The position numbers were made by a program, and so were the translations under genes. The notes under the pieces were generated by a model. That model was not told the origin of the DNA and did not search any database. It saw only the letters and a list, made by a program, of their open reading frames with translations. 64,000 nucleotides of DNA from Croceitalea rosinachiae. Its GTDB lineage: Bacteria; Bacteroidota; Bacteroidia; Flavobacteriales; Flavobacteriaceae. Below, in pieces: positions 52,288 through 61,308 of the stretch (its first letter is position 1; each line of letters starts with the position of its first letter). The stretch is taken from assembly GCF_031846445.1 (NCBI RefSeq), contig NZ_JAVRHR010000001.1:124001-188000 (forward strand), read 5' to 3'.

Positions 52288-53214
52288 ATGAAACTTTTAA
52301 GATTCTTTTTATTAGCATCACTTCTGATTATTTCTGCAATATCTTGTAAAAACAGGGAAAGTAAATCAAGTACAAAAGAGGATTTAATAGACGTCAAGGA
52401 AAATACCAAAACACAAAATGATTCTCAATTAGGCGGATTAGCTCTTTACACCGTTCGCGATGCCATGGATGAAGATGTGAAATCTACTTTAAAAGCTGTT
52501 GCTGAAATTGGTTACCAAAACATAGAGGCGGCTGGATATAAAGAAGGTAAATACTATGATATGACCCCAGAAGATTTTAAAATGTACTTACAAGAGTTGA
52601 ATTTGACTCCAATTAGTACACATCAAAGTAGTGTTACCCTAGAAAATGCAGAAATTGAAATGGCTGCAGCAAAAGCTGCTGGGTTTGAATATTTTGTGGT
52701 ACCTATTCCCCCAATGGGATTGTTTAATTACGATAACACAACTAATACTATGAGTATGTCTGGTGGAGCAGAAAACTTGGCTAATATTCTTAATAAATTA
52801 GGAAAAAAAGCATCTGATGCGGAACTTAAGTTGCTTTATCATAATCATGATTTTGAGTTTGTTGAGGATGAAGAGGGAATTGTACCTATCGTTTATTTAT
52901 TGGAAAACTGCGACCCAAAATATGTAAATTTTCAAATGGACTTATTCTGGGTAACTAAAGCTGGGGCGGATCCAATTGCATATTTTGAAAAATATCCTGG
53001 ACGTTTTAAAATATGGCATGTAAAAGATATGAATGAACAAGGCAAGTTTGCACCAGTAGGCAAAGGGACCATTGATTTTGCTAAAATTTTAGCTTCAAAA
53101 GAAAAGTCGGGAATGAAATATTATATGGTTGAACAAGATATGACCTTTACCATGGAGCCTTTAGAAGCCATACAAGTTAGTCATGATGCCCTTAAAACTA
53201 TTGGATTCGATTAA
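52288..53214 (+). CDS. Sugar phosphate isomerase/epimerase-like lipoprotein
   Basis: A 308-residue protein with a lipoprotein signal ending SAISCK (Cys at residue 20). The body is a xylose-isomerase-like TIM barrel: LGGLALYTVRDAMDEDVKST, YQNIEAAGYKEG, LLYHNHDFEFV and FKIWHVKDMNEQGKF, with metal-binding His/Glu/Asp residues in those strands. Exported members are common in Bacteroidetes and act on sugars or sugar-like compounds; the substrate is unknown. Confidence 0.78.
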   Translation: MKLLRFFLLASLLIISAISCKNRESKSSTKEDLIDVKENTKTQNDSQLGGLALYTVRDAMDEDVKSTLKAVAEIGYQNIEAAGYKEGKYYDMTPEDFKMYLQELNLTPISTHQSSVTLENAEIEMAAAKAAGFEYFVVPIPPMGLFNYDNTTNTMSMSGGAENLANILNKLGKKASDAELKLLYHNHDFEFVEDEEGIVPIVYLLENCDPKYVNFQMDLFWVTKAGADPIAYFEKYPGRFKIWHVKDMNEQGKFAPVGKGTIDFAKILASKEKSGMKYYMVEQDMTFTMEPLEAIQVSHDALKTIGFD

Positions 53215-53227
53215 TAATCCAAAAAAC

Positions 53228-54394
53228 TTAAACCAGTGCTTGTTGGATATCTAGAATAATATCATCAGCATGCTCCAATCCAACCGAAATACGTATGAGA
53301 CCATCACTAATATTTGATATCAATCGTTCTTTTTGGGTTAATTTGCTGTGTGTTGTAGATGCTGGATGTGTAACAATACTTCGAGAGTCTCCAAGATTTG
53401 CCGATAGGGATAACAGTTGAATTTTGTCAAAAAAGTTACGCCCTGCTTCTAGCCCTCCATTTATTTCAAAAGCCACTACACAACCGCCGGCTTTCATTTG
53501 TTTCTTGGCAACTTCATATTTTGGATGCGATTTCAAGAACGGATATTTAACCCAATTTGTCTTTTCATGGCCTTCAAGAAATTGTGCAACCTTTAAAGCA
53601 TTTTCACAATGTCTATCTACTCGAATCGCCAATGTTTCTAGACTTTTAGAAAGCACCCAGGCATTGAAAGGAGATAATGCCGGACCCGTTATTCTCGAAA
53701 AGCGATAAATTTTATCTATCAATTCTACATTGCCAACCGTAATGCCTGCTAAAACTCGACCTTGACCATCCATAAGTTTGGTGCCAGAATGAATGACCAA
53801 ATCAGCTCCAAACTTGATAGGTCGCTGTAAGTACGGCGAAGCAAAGCAATTATCAATTACTAATATTAAATTATGTCGTTTTGCAATCTTACCAAGTTCT
53901 TCTAAATCTAAAATGTCAACTCCCGGATTCGTTGGTGATTCAGCATAAATTAATTTGGTAGTAGCAGTGACCAACCTATCAATGGAATCAAAATCATCAA
54001 TCTCAAAATAGCTATGTGAGATATCCCACTTTGGGAAATAATTATTGAAAAGCGAATGTGTTGAACCAAAAATTTTTCCTGCAGAAAGAATGTGGTCGCC
54101 ACTCTCCAGTAAAGCTGCCAAAGTTGAAAACACCGCGGCCATACCAGAAGCAAAAGCAAATCCTGCTTCAGCACCTTCCATTTTACAGACTTTGTCTACA
54201 AATTCATTGGAATTAGGATTGGAATACCGCGAATAGATATTCCGCTCCTTCTCTTCAGCAAATGAAGCGCGCATATCTTCTGCGTCATCAAAAACAAAGC
54301 TTGATGTTAAATACAGTGGGCTAGAATGCTCTAAAAATTGGGTTCTTTCCATCTGAGTCCTAATGGCCTCCGTCTCAAAATTTCTTTTGCTCAT
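53228..54394 (-). CDS. Trans-sulfuration family PLP enzyme
   Basis: A 388-residue cystathionine-gamma-synthase-family enzyme with YSRYSNPN near the start, SGMAAVFSTLAALL, and the PLP lysine in IHSGTKLMDGQGR. Most likely an O-acyl-homoserine sulfhydrylase or cystathionine gamma-synthase. Its ATG shares one base with the stop of the MetX-AK-HSD fusion (TAATG), so it is coupled to an enzyme that makes its probable substrate. It differs in length and sequence from the O-acetylhomoserine sulfhydrylase at 57862. Confidence 0.85.
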   Translation of the reverse strand: MSKRNFETEAIRTQMERTQFLEHSSPLYLTSSFVFDDAEDMRASFAEEKERNIYSRYSNPNSNEFVDKVCKMEGAEAGFAFASGMAAVFSTLAALLESGDHILSAGKIFGSTHSLFNNYFPKWDISHSYFEIDDFDSIDRLVTATTKLIYAESPTNPGVDILDLEELGKIAKRHNLILVIDNCFASPYLQRPIKFGADLVIHSGTKLMDGQGRVLAGITVGNVELIDKIYRFSRITGPALSPFNAWVLSKSLETLAIRVDRHCENALKVAQFLEGHEKTNWVKYPFLKSHPKYEVAKKQMKAGGCVVAFEINGGLEAGRNFFDKIQLLSLSANLGDSRSIVTHPASTTHSKLTQKERLISNISDGLIRISVGLEHADDIILDIQQALV

Positions 54395-57300
54395 TATAAT
54401 TTTTCAGCTATTCTTAAAACATCTCCAAAAACACCTCTTGCGGTTACTGCCGCTCCTGCTCCCGCGCCTTGAATTATGATTGGGTTCTCCCCATAAGATT
54501 CTGTGTAAATCTCAATTATTGAATCCGCACCACTAATTTGTCCTAATGCACTGGCCTTTGGCACTGAAATTAACTTTACATCTAAAATGCCTTTGTCTTT
54601 TTGTAAATCACCATGCAAATCTCCAACATACCTCAATACATGATTTGGTTTCTGATTCTCTTTAATGGCAACGAACTTTTCATCTATAATTTTAGCGCTT
54701 TGTAAAAACGCAGTCAGACTAACGTTCTGAAGTCCTTCCGGAATTAAATCATCAACAGTTACGTCGGAAAACTCATTTTTAAGTTCCAATTCCCTTGCCA
54801 AAATCAATAATTTACGAGCTACATCATTCCCGGATAAGTCTTCCCGAGGGTCTGGTTCTGTATAACCATTATCCATAGCCTCTTTTAAAACCTCTGAAAA
54901 AGATTGATCAGTTTCAGAATACGTGTTGAAAATATAGCTTAACGAACCAGAAAACACACCTTTAATTTGTGTGATATTTTCACCAGAAAGGTGCAATAAT
55001 TTTATCGTGTCAATCAAAGGTAGTCCAGCGCCAACATTGGTCTCATATAAATATTGTTTTTGGTTTTTCTTCAAACTTTCTCGCACTAATTGATAATAAT
55101 CAAAGTCTAAGGTATTGGCTATTTTATTTGACGAGACCAAATCGAACCCTGCAGAAATTAAATCAAAATAGTTGTTTACAAAATCGGTGCTTGCTGTATT
55201 ATCAATAGCAATTAAATTCTCTAAATGATGGTCTTGGGCAAATTGAATAACATCATTTAACCCATATGAAATTCCATGATGCTCAAGAGTGGTTTTCCAA
55301 TTGGACTTTACCCCTTGGGCATTAAGAATCACTTTTTTAGAATTAGCAACCGAAAATATCCTTAAATCCAACCCCTTTCTTTGCTGAATTTTTTCATGAG
55401 AAGCTAAAATCTGCTCAATCAAAGTACCCCCAACAGTTCCATGACCAAATATGGTTAAATTAATTCGTTTACTTACCCCAAAGATTTGTCCGTGCATGAC
55501 ATTTAAAGCCTTATGCAAAAACGAGTTTTGAACGACCAGACTAATATTCTTTCCAGAAATGGTATTATTAAATAAAAGCGGAACAATCCCATTTTTAATC
55601 AGCGCATTGTATGGTTGATGAAACGTGCTTAAATCTTGCCCCACAATGGAAATAACCGAAATATCATTTTTAATAGTAATGGTATTCACGTCTTTGGCCG
55701 AATAATCTGTAGCAAACTCAATATCTAGAGCAGCTTTTGCTTGTACAGCCAGCTGCTCATCTACAACTAAACCTATTCCTCTTTCTGAAGAACCTTGAGA
55801 AATAATGCTTACGTTAATATGATGTCTCCCTAGCGTTGTAAAAATTCTAGCGTCAACCCCAACTTTTCCGAGCAACCCCCTACCTTCAAGATTAATCAAA
55901 GCCACATTTTCAATGACCGAAAGTGACTTTATACCCTCTTTCTTAGTTTTTGAACTGATTAAGGTTCCTTTTGAATCTGGATTAAAAGTGTTTAAAATTC
56001 GAAGTGGAATGTTCTTCTCAATTAAGGGAATTATAGTCTTTGCATGTAACACCTTTGCTCCAAAATTAGCCAGTTCATTAGCCTCAGCATAAGAAAGGTT
56101 TTCAATAATGTGAGCTTGATTGACATAATCAGGGTTTGCAGTAAAAATGCCATCAACATTAGTATAGTTTAACACCTCAGCGGCATCTAAATAATTGGCA
56201 AAAAGGGCAGCAGTGTAATTGCTTCCATTTCTTCCTAAGGTCGTTGTTTCTCCTTTTTCATTAGATGCTATGAAACCTGTAATTATAGGTACACTGCCGG
56301 GTTCTAACTGCGAAAATCGCTTCAAAACTTTTGTTTTAGAAACTGTCTCATTAATTTGGGCATTTCCAAATTCGCTATCTGTTTGTAACAGTTCACGCGC
56401 ATCAATAAGTACGGCATTAATTCCACGCTCTTTCAAAAGAGAAACCACTAACCTGCAAGAAATTAGTTCCCCAACGGAGAGTACCTCATCTTTTGTTTTT
56501 AAACTATAATCTCCTATCAAGGAAACACCTTCTAATCGTTTTGATAGCTGTTCAAATTCCTTCGAATAATCAATGGTTGGTAGACCCGACTTTTGATACT
56601 GTTCAAAATCGTTCAATGCATTTCTATCCAAAATACCTTGTGATGCATTTTGGAGCAAATCTTCTAAAGTATCCGTTGCATTTTGTCTTGCCGATAAAAC
56701 TACTGCTATATTTTCTTTATCATTATGGTATTCGCCAATGATTTGGAGTACGCGTTCTAAGCCTGCACCATTGCTCAACGACTTCCCGCCAAATTTTAAG
56801 ATTTTAAGTCCTTTTTGTGCTTCTTCTTTCTTAAATACACCTTTCAATAATCTTTCTAGCTGTTGAAATTCCATCAAAAAAGCATCATGTCCATGAACGG
56901 ATTCAACCTCACCATAGGTTACATTGCTATTGGCTTGCGCCAATTGCTTATAAGTTTCTTTGTTTTCTTCAGCGGTAAAAAACAAATCTGAATTAACACC
57001 TATGATATGCACCTTTGTGTTACTATTTTGAATAGCCTGAAACGCATTAGTTCCATTTCTCGAAATATCAATGGTCTTAAGCAATTGATTCATCAACTTA
57101 TAAGCCGAAAGCTGAAAACGTTCTTGTAATTTTTTGCCATGATGCAACAACCAACTCTCCACATTAAAAACTTGTAGCTCTTCATTTGTACCACGCTGAA
57201 AACGCTCTTTAAAGGATTCAGGGGTTCTATAGCACAACATGGCATGCATTCTTGCATCATGAACGGGTTCTCTAGAATTTATAAGAATCTGTTCCTGAAT

Positions 57301-57780
57301 CTGGCAATTGGCAATTAACCAATCAGTGGATTTCCAATCAGAGGCAACTGGAATTAAATGCTCTGCAATTTGAGGATCTAAGGCTACCATTTCCCAAGCA
57401 ATTCCTCCCCCTAAAGAACCACCTATTATAGCAAACAACTTAGAAATCTCTAGCTGTTGCAAGCCTTGCAGAAAAATTCGAGCAACATCACCCGCAACAA
57501 AATCTTTATAATTCTTAATCGTAAAGCCGTCATAGCCATTTCCAGGAATATTAAAAGCCAGAATGGTGTAACTTTTAGTATCAATACATTTACCATCGCC
57601 AATAATATCTGACCACCAGCCATTTTCGCCAGCTACACTTGAATTTCCTGTTAGGGCATGATTAACCAAAACAATAGGTGCGGAAAGCAAAGGTTGCCCA
57701 AACAGCTCATATGATAATTGAATATCTTGTTTGTGACCGTTTAAAGTGACAAAATCTTTTATTTCAAGTTTTTGAAGCAT
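54394..57780 (-). CDS. Trifunctional MetX-aspartokinase-homoserine dehydrogenase
   Basis: An 1128-residue fusion. Residues about 1-318 are an alpha/beta hydrolase of the homoserine O-acetyltransferase type: nucleophile Ser122 in GGSLGGG, Asp265, His298 in HGHDAFL. Residues about 325-770 are an aspartokinase (LKILKFGGKSL, TLGRNGSNYTAALFA) with two ACT domains. Residues about 775-1128 are a homoserine dehydrogenase (INLTIFGHGTVGGTLIEQI, YTEPDPREDLSGNDVARK). It would carry steps 1 and 3 of the aspartate pathway and the acetylation that commits homoserine to methionine. Confidence 0.9.
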   Translation of the reverse strand: MLQKLEIKDFVTLNGHKQDIQLSYELFGQPLLSAPIVLVNHALTGNSSVAGENGWWSDIIGDGKCIDTKSYTILAFNIPGNGYDGFTIKNYKDFVAGDVARIFLQGLQQLEISKLFAIIGGSLGGGIAWEMVALDPQIAEHLIPVASDWKSTDWLIANCQIQEQILINSREPVHDARMHAMLCYRTPESFKERFQRGTNEELQVFNVESWLLHHGKKLQERFQLSAYKLMNQLLKTIDISRNGTNAFQAIQNSNTKVHIIGVNSDLFFTAEENKETYKQLAQANSNVTYGEVESVHGHDAFLMEFQQLERLLKGVFKKEEAQKGLKILKFGGKSLSNGAGLERVLQIIGEYHNDKENIAVVLSARQNATDTLEDLLQNASQGILDRNALNDFEQYQKSGLPTIDYSKEFEQLSKRLEGVSLIGDYSLKTKDEVLSVGELISCRLVVSLLKERGINAVLIDARELLQTDSEFGNAQINETVSKTKVLKRFSQLEPGSVPIITGFIASNEKGETTTLGRNGSNYTAALFANYLDAAEVLNYTNVDGIFTANPDYVNQAHIIENLSYAEANELANFGAKVLHAKTIIPLIEKNIPLRILNTFNPDSKGTLISSKTKKEGIKSLSVIENVALINLEGRGLLGKVGVDARIFTTLGRHHINVSIISQGSSERGIGLVVDEQLAVQAKAALDIEFATDYSAKDVNTITIKNDISVISIVGQDLSTFHQPYNALIKNGIVPLLFNNTISGKNISLVVQNSFLHKALNVMHGQIFGVSKRINLTIFGHGTVGGTLIEQILASHEKIQQRKGLDLRIFSVANSKKVILNAQGVKSNWKTTLEHHGISYGLNDVIQFAQDHHLENLIAIDNTASTDFVNNYFDLISAGFDLVSSNKIANTLDFDYYQLVRESLKKNQKQYLYETNVGAGLPLIDTIKLLHLSGENITQIKGVFSGSLSYIFNTYSETDQSFSEVLKEAMDNGYTEPDPREDLSGNDVARKLLILARELELKNEFSDVTVDDLIPEGLQNVSLTAFLQSAKIIDEKFVAIKENQKPNHVLRYVGDLHGDLQKDKGILDVKLISVPKASALGQISGADSIIEIYTESYGENPIIIQGAGAGAAVTARGVFGDVLRIAEKL

Positions 57781-57824
57781 TCTTAGTTGTTAAGTTCCAA
57801 TCTCTTCTCTTGCTAAAGGAAACA

Positions 57825-57846
57825 CCTCCCCTTGATCAAGGGGAGG
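57825..57846. repeat. Perfect palindrome between OAH sulfhydrylase and the fusion gene
   Basis: A 22-base perfect palindrome (CCTCCCCTTGA and its complement) lies in the 81-base gap between the two genes. It would form a strong hairpin in the mRNA, with no T-run after it on the minus strand, so it may set transcript stability or partial termination. Confidence 0.6.
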
Positions 57847-57861
57847 GGATGCATATTATTT

Positions 57862-59154
57862 TTAAGCTACAACTGGACTATCAACTGCTGCAAAAGCTTG
57901 TTCCAAATCTGCTTTGAGGTCATTAATATCTTCTAAACCAACCGAAAGTCGAATTAAATCTTGAGAAACCCCTGCACTTTCTTGTTGTCCTTCTGTCAAT
58001 TGTTGATGCGTTGTACTAGATGGATGAATAATCAAGGATTTCGTATCACCAATATTGGCCAATAAAGAGAATACTTTAGTAGCATCAGTGAGTTTTTTAG
58101 CTGCTTCAAAGCCACCTTTTACACCAAATGTCACTAAACCGCTTTGTCCTTTAGGTAAATATTCTTGCGCTAGTTCGTAATATTTATTTCCTTTTAAACC
58201 CGGGTAATTTACCCATGCTACCTCTTCCTTATTTTGTAACCATTCAGCCAAGGCCAATGCATTTTCACTATGCTGCTTAATTCTAACCGATAAGGTTTCT
58301 AAACCTTGAATAATTTGAAATGCATTAAATGGACTGATAGCACCACCAAAATCACGCAGTCCCTCCAAAATCAATTTAAATGTAAAAGCAGCTGCTCCAA
58401 GTGCTTCGCTATATACCAAACCATGGTATCCTGCAGAAGGCTCCGTAAACTCTGGAAATTTCCCATTGGTCCAATCAAAGGTACCTGCATCAATAATTGC
58501 ACCGCCTAAGGCCGTACCATTACCGTTAATGTATTTTGTTAAGGAGTGAATAACCAAATTCGCCCCATGCTCGATTGGATTCAACAACCCAGGCGTGGCA
58601 ACTGTATTGTCAACAATAAAAGGAATTTTAGCAGCCTTTGCTTCTTTAGAAATTCCTTTTAAATCCAATACATCCAATTTTGGATTTCCTAAGGACTCTA
58701 CAAAAATTGCTCTGGTGTTTTCTTGAACAGCTGCTCCAAAATTTGTTGGATCAGAAGCATCTACAAAAGTAGTAGTGATGCCCAATCTTGGTAAGGTAAC
58801 ATTCAGTAAATTAAAAGTGCCTCCATACAAACTGCTTGATGCAACAATATGGTCACCAGCTTTTAATAGGGTTAACAGTCCAGTTGAAATTGCTGCTGTA
58901 CCTGAGGCAAATACAACCGCTCCCACACCACCTTCGATAGCTGCAAGTCTATCTTGCAATATTTGATTAGTTGGATTGTTTAAACGAGTGTAAATAAAGC
59001 CAAGTTCTGCCAACGAAAATAGATTAGCCGCATGGTCTGTATCATTAAAAACATAGGAGGTAGATTGATAAATTGGCACTGCTCTTGTCCCCCCAGTTTG
59101 TGTTGTGTCATGCCCAGCATGCAATGCATTTGTTGCTAATTTTTGATTACTCAT
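57862..59154 (-). CDS. O-acetylhomoserine sulfhydrylase
   Basis: A 430-residue PLP enzyme with IYQSTSYVFNDTDHAA, YTRLNNPTNQ, ASGTAAISTGLLTLL, and the PLP lysine in VIHSLTKYINGNGTALGG. The length and the TKYINGNG motif fit O-acetylhomoserine aminocarboxypropyltransferase, which makes homocysteine from O-acetylhomoserine and sulfide. It is the first gene behind the second SAM-I riboswitch. Confidence 0.9.
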   Translation of the reverse strand: MSNQKLATNALHAGHDTTQTGGTRAVPIYQSTSYVFNDTDHAANLFSLAELGFIYTRLNNPTNQILQDRLAAIEGGVGAVVFASGTAAISTGLLTLLKAGDHIVASSSLYGGTFNLLNVTLPRLGITTTFVDASDPTNFGAAVQENTRAIFVESLGNPKLDVLDLKGISKEAKAAKIPFIVDNTVATPGLLNPIEHGANLVIHSLTKYINGNGTALGGAIIDAGTFDWTNGKFPEFTEPSAGYHGLVYSEALGAAAFTFKLILEGLRDFGGAISPFNAFQIIQGLETLSVRIKQHSENALALAEWLQNKEEVAWVNYPGLKGNKYYELAQEYLPKGQSGLVTFGVKGGFEAAKKLTDATKVFSLLANIGDTKSLIIHPSSTTHQQLTEGQQESAGVSQDLIRLSVGLEDINDLKADLEQAFAAVDSPVVA

Positions 59155-59187
59155 GATTTTTGTTTTTTAATTAATTTATAAACCGAT

Positions 59188-59224
59188 TAAAAAAGCCAAA
59201 CCCTGCTCGCCCGATAGCGGTTAG
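59188..59224 (-). terminator. Candidate riboswitch terminator
   Basis: On the minus strand AACCGCT and AGC(AG)GGTT pair (seven pairs with a two-base bulge), with TTTTTT four bases beyond. It lies between the SAM-I aptamer and the first gene, where a SAM-dependent terminator is expected. Confidence 0.45.
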
Positions 59225-59274
59225 GTAAAATCAAAAAGTTATAAGAAAGTGTTCCGAAAATAATTTCGACGACT

Positions 59275-59392
59275 GTTATCCTTCCCCTAAGGGTAGAATT
59301 TAGCACCTTCTTAAATCATCTGATAGGCATCAGAGTGAGCTAAGGGTTGCTAAGGCTTCAAAGGGTCTAATCCCTCCACCTTTCTTGATAAC
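59275..59392 (-). ncRNA. SAM-I riboswitch upstream of OAH sulfhydrylase operon
   Basis: On the minus strand: P1 strand GTTATC (59392-59387), AAGAAAGGTGGAGGGA, AGACCCTTTGAAGCCTTAGC, AACC, a variable hairpin around CTGATGCCTATCAG, GGTGCTAAATTCTA, and closing strand GATAAC (59280-59275). The core is nearly identical to the aptamer at 44982-45085. SAM binding would reduce expression of the sulfhydrylase, the trifunctional fusion and the second PLP enzyme. Confidence 0.93.
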
Positions 59393-59421
59393 TATTCAAT
59401 ACGTGTTTGAACTTGTAAGCA

Positions 59422-59429
59422 CAAATATA
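59422..59429 (-). promoter_or_regulatory. -7 box of the riboswitch-controlled operon
   Basis: TATATTTG on the minus strand fits TAnnTTTG, about 30 bases before the riboswitch. The rest of the gap up to the permease start at 59593 shows nothing else I can name. Confidence 0.5.
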
Positions 59430-59592
59430 ACGTCAGAAAAATTTAATATCCTAATGATTTTAGAAAATTTCACAAAAACCTATTGTTTTGGTGAGATGTT
59501 ATTTGACAACAACATTCGAATATTGCTAATTCGATTCTTCTCCCTATTTTAATCGAAGCAAAATTAACTACTAACCAAGAACAAAGTTTAAA

Positions 59593-61305
59593 ATGAATAC
59601 TGCCGATGCTTTTAAAAATTTAGAACAGTTAGATGAAGAACAACTACCTGTTGCAAAGCATAAATTACACGATTGGACACACTTTGCCGGATTGTATGCG
59701 GCAGAACATGTAGCTGCAACCGAATTTGTTATTGGTGCAACCTTTGTGGCACTTGGCGCGAAAACCATGGATATTTTATTAGGACTCTTAATCGGCAATA
59801 TTTTAGCTGTTCTAAGTTGGACGTTAATTACCTCTCCTATAGCTGTTGATACACGACTAAGTCTTTACACCTACCTCAACAAAATAGCGGGTGACTCTAT
59901 GACCAAGCTTTATAATTGGGCTAACGTCATTATTTTTTCTGTGATATCAGCTGCAATGATTACGGTTTCTTCTACAGCGGTACGCTTTGCCTTCAATATT
60001 CCCGCCCAGTTAAATTGGTACCCAACCAACCTTTGGTTCATATTTATTGTTTTATGTGTAGGTATCGTGGTGGTTTCTATTGCTATTTATGGCTTTAACG
60101 CTGTTTCTGATTTTTCTGGGGTATGCGCCCCATGGTTATTTGTTATGTTCACTAGTGGTGCAATGGTGTTGCTGCCTGCTTTATCACTTGATGTTTTAGA
60201 TAAAACTTTACCAAGCGGTTGGAGTGATTTTATAAATCTAGGGAATCAGTCTATTTGGACCGGGGTCGATAGTAATGGAGATCCTGGTATTGGTTTAATA
60301 GAGGTGATTGGTTTTGCATGGGCTGCCAATACTATTACTCATTTTGGACTTATTGATATGGCCCTTTTGCGCTTCGCTAAAAAGAAAATTTATGGGTTAG
60401 CTACAAGCACAGGAATGATGTTTGGCCACTATGTTGCATGGATAGCGGCAGGAATCATGGGCGCTGGGGCAGCCGTAATTCTAGGAAAATCAATTGTAGC
60501 TCTTGACCCTGGCGATGTTGCATACTACGCCTTAGGCTGGTCAGGTTTTGTAATTGTAATCGTTGCCGGTTGGACAACAGCCATTACTAATCTATATAGA
60601 GCTGGATTAGCGGCGCAGGCCATTTTTATTAATAATTCAAGGAAAAAAACTACTCTTATCGTGGGCTTGGTTACTATGGGAATCGCCTGTTTTCCTTTTG
60701 TTTTTTCTCAAATACTGCCTTTACTCACCTATGCTGGATTGTTAGTTGTACCAGTTGGGGCAATAGTTTTTGCTGAACATCAAATTTTTCCAAGAATTGG
60801 CTTTACCCGATATTGGTCTTCTTATAGACAGCTTTCCTTCAGCTTTCCAGCTGTGGCCTCATGGGGAGCTGGACTCTTATTTGGTTTTGGGTTAAATGCC
60901 TTTGATATAATGCCATTCTTTTATCTGTTTATCCCAACTTGGATTTTTACAATTTTTGTTTATACGTTTTTAGCTTCTCGTTACGGGGCAAAAAAGTCGT
61001 ATCCAGAAGAAGTTAAAAACGAAAAACTTCAACAAGAACAAATTGAAAAATTTCAAGAACATAAGGCTAGTCAAGAACCTCAGAAGAAAAAAGATGTTTC
61101 TATTCTTTCAAAACTGTTAAAGGTCATCGCCATAATATCTTTAGGTATTACACTGGCCTTAGCTATTAATGTGTTATTTGGTAGCCTTACTGAAATTAGC
61201 TATCTAGAAAACCGGGAAACCTTCTACACTTATGCATTTGTTTGCACCTTAGTTTACTTTATTACGGCTTACTGGAACCTGCAACGTGGAAAATCAAAAA
61301 ATTAA
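59593..61305 (+). CDS. NCS1-like (purine/cytosine permease family) transporter
   Basis: A 570-residue protein with about 12-14 membrane spans. An N-terminal HDWTHFAGLYAAEHVAATEFVIG and GNILAVLSWTLITSPIAVDTR fit the nucleobase:cation symporter-1 family. A charged cytoplasmic stretch (about residues 470-505) precedes two last spans. It is followed 3 bases later by a polyol-type dehydrogenase, so the real substrate may be a sugar alcohol, not a nucleobase; this is inference from context. Confidence 0.75.
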   Translation: MNTADAFKNLEQLDEEQLPVAKHKLHDWTHFAGLYAAEHVAATEFVIGATFVALGAKTMDILLGLLIGNILAVLSWTLITSPIAVDTRLSLYTYLNKIAGDSMTKLYNWANVIIFSVISAAMITVSSTAVRFAFNIPAQLNWYPTNLWFIFIVLCVGIVVVSIAIYGFNAVSDFSGVCAPWLFVMFTSGAMVLLPALSLDVLDKTLPSGWSDFINLGNQSIWTGVDSNGDPGIGLIEVIGFAWAANTITHFGLIDMALLRFAKKKIYGLATSTGMMFGHYVAWIAAGIMGAGAAVILGKSIVALDPGDVAYYALGWSGFVIVIVAGWTTAITNLYRAGLAAQAIFINNSRKKTTLIVGLVTMGIACFPFVFSQILPLLTYAGLLVVPVGAIVFAEHQIFPRIGFTRYWSSYRQLSFSFPAVASWGAGLLFGFGLNAFDIMPFFYLFIPTWIFTIFVYTFLASRYGAKKSYPEEVKNEKLQQEQIEKFQEHKASQEPQKKKDVSILSKLLKVIAIISLGITLALAINVLFGSLTEISYLENRETFYTYAFVCTLVYFITAYWNLQRGKSKN

Positions 61306-61308
61306 AGT

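Noticed and set aside
53228..54394. Calling the 388-residue PLP enzyme methionine gamma-lyase
   Set aside because: It is coupled to the homoserine acetyltransferase fusion under a SAM riboswitch, which fits synthesis, not breakdown, of methionine.
57825..57846. Terminator splitting the riboswitch operon
   Set aside because: The hairpin lacks a following T-run on the operon strand, and the genes form one pathway.
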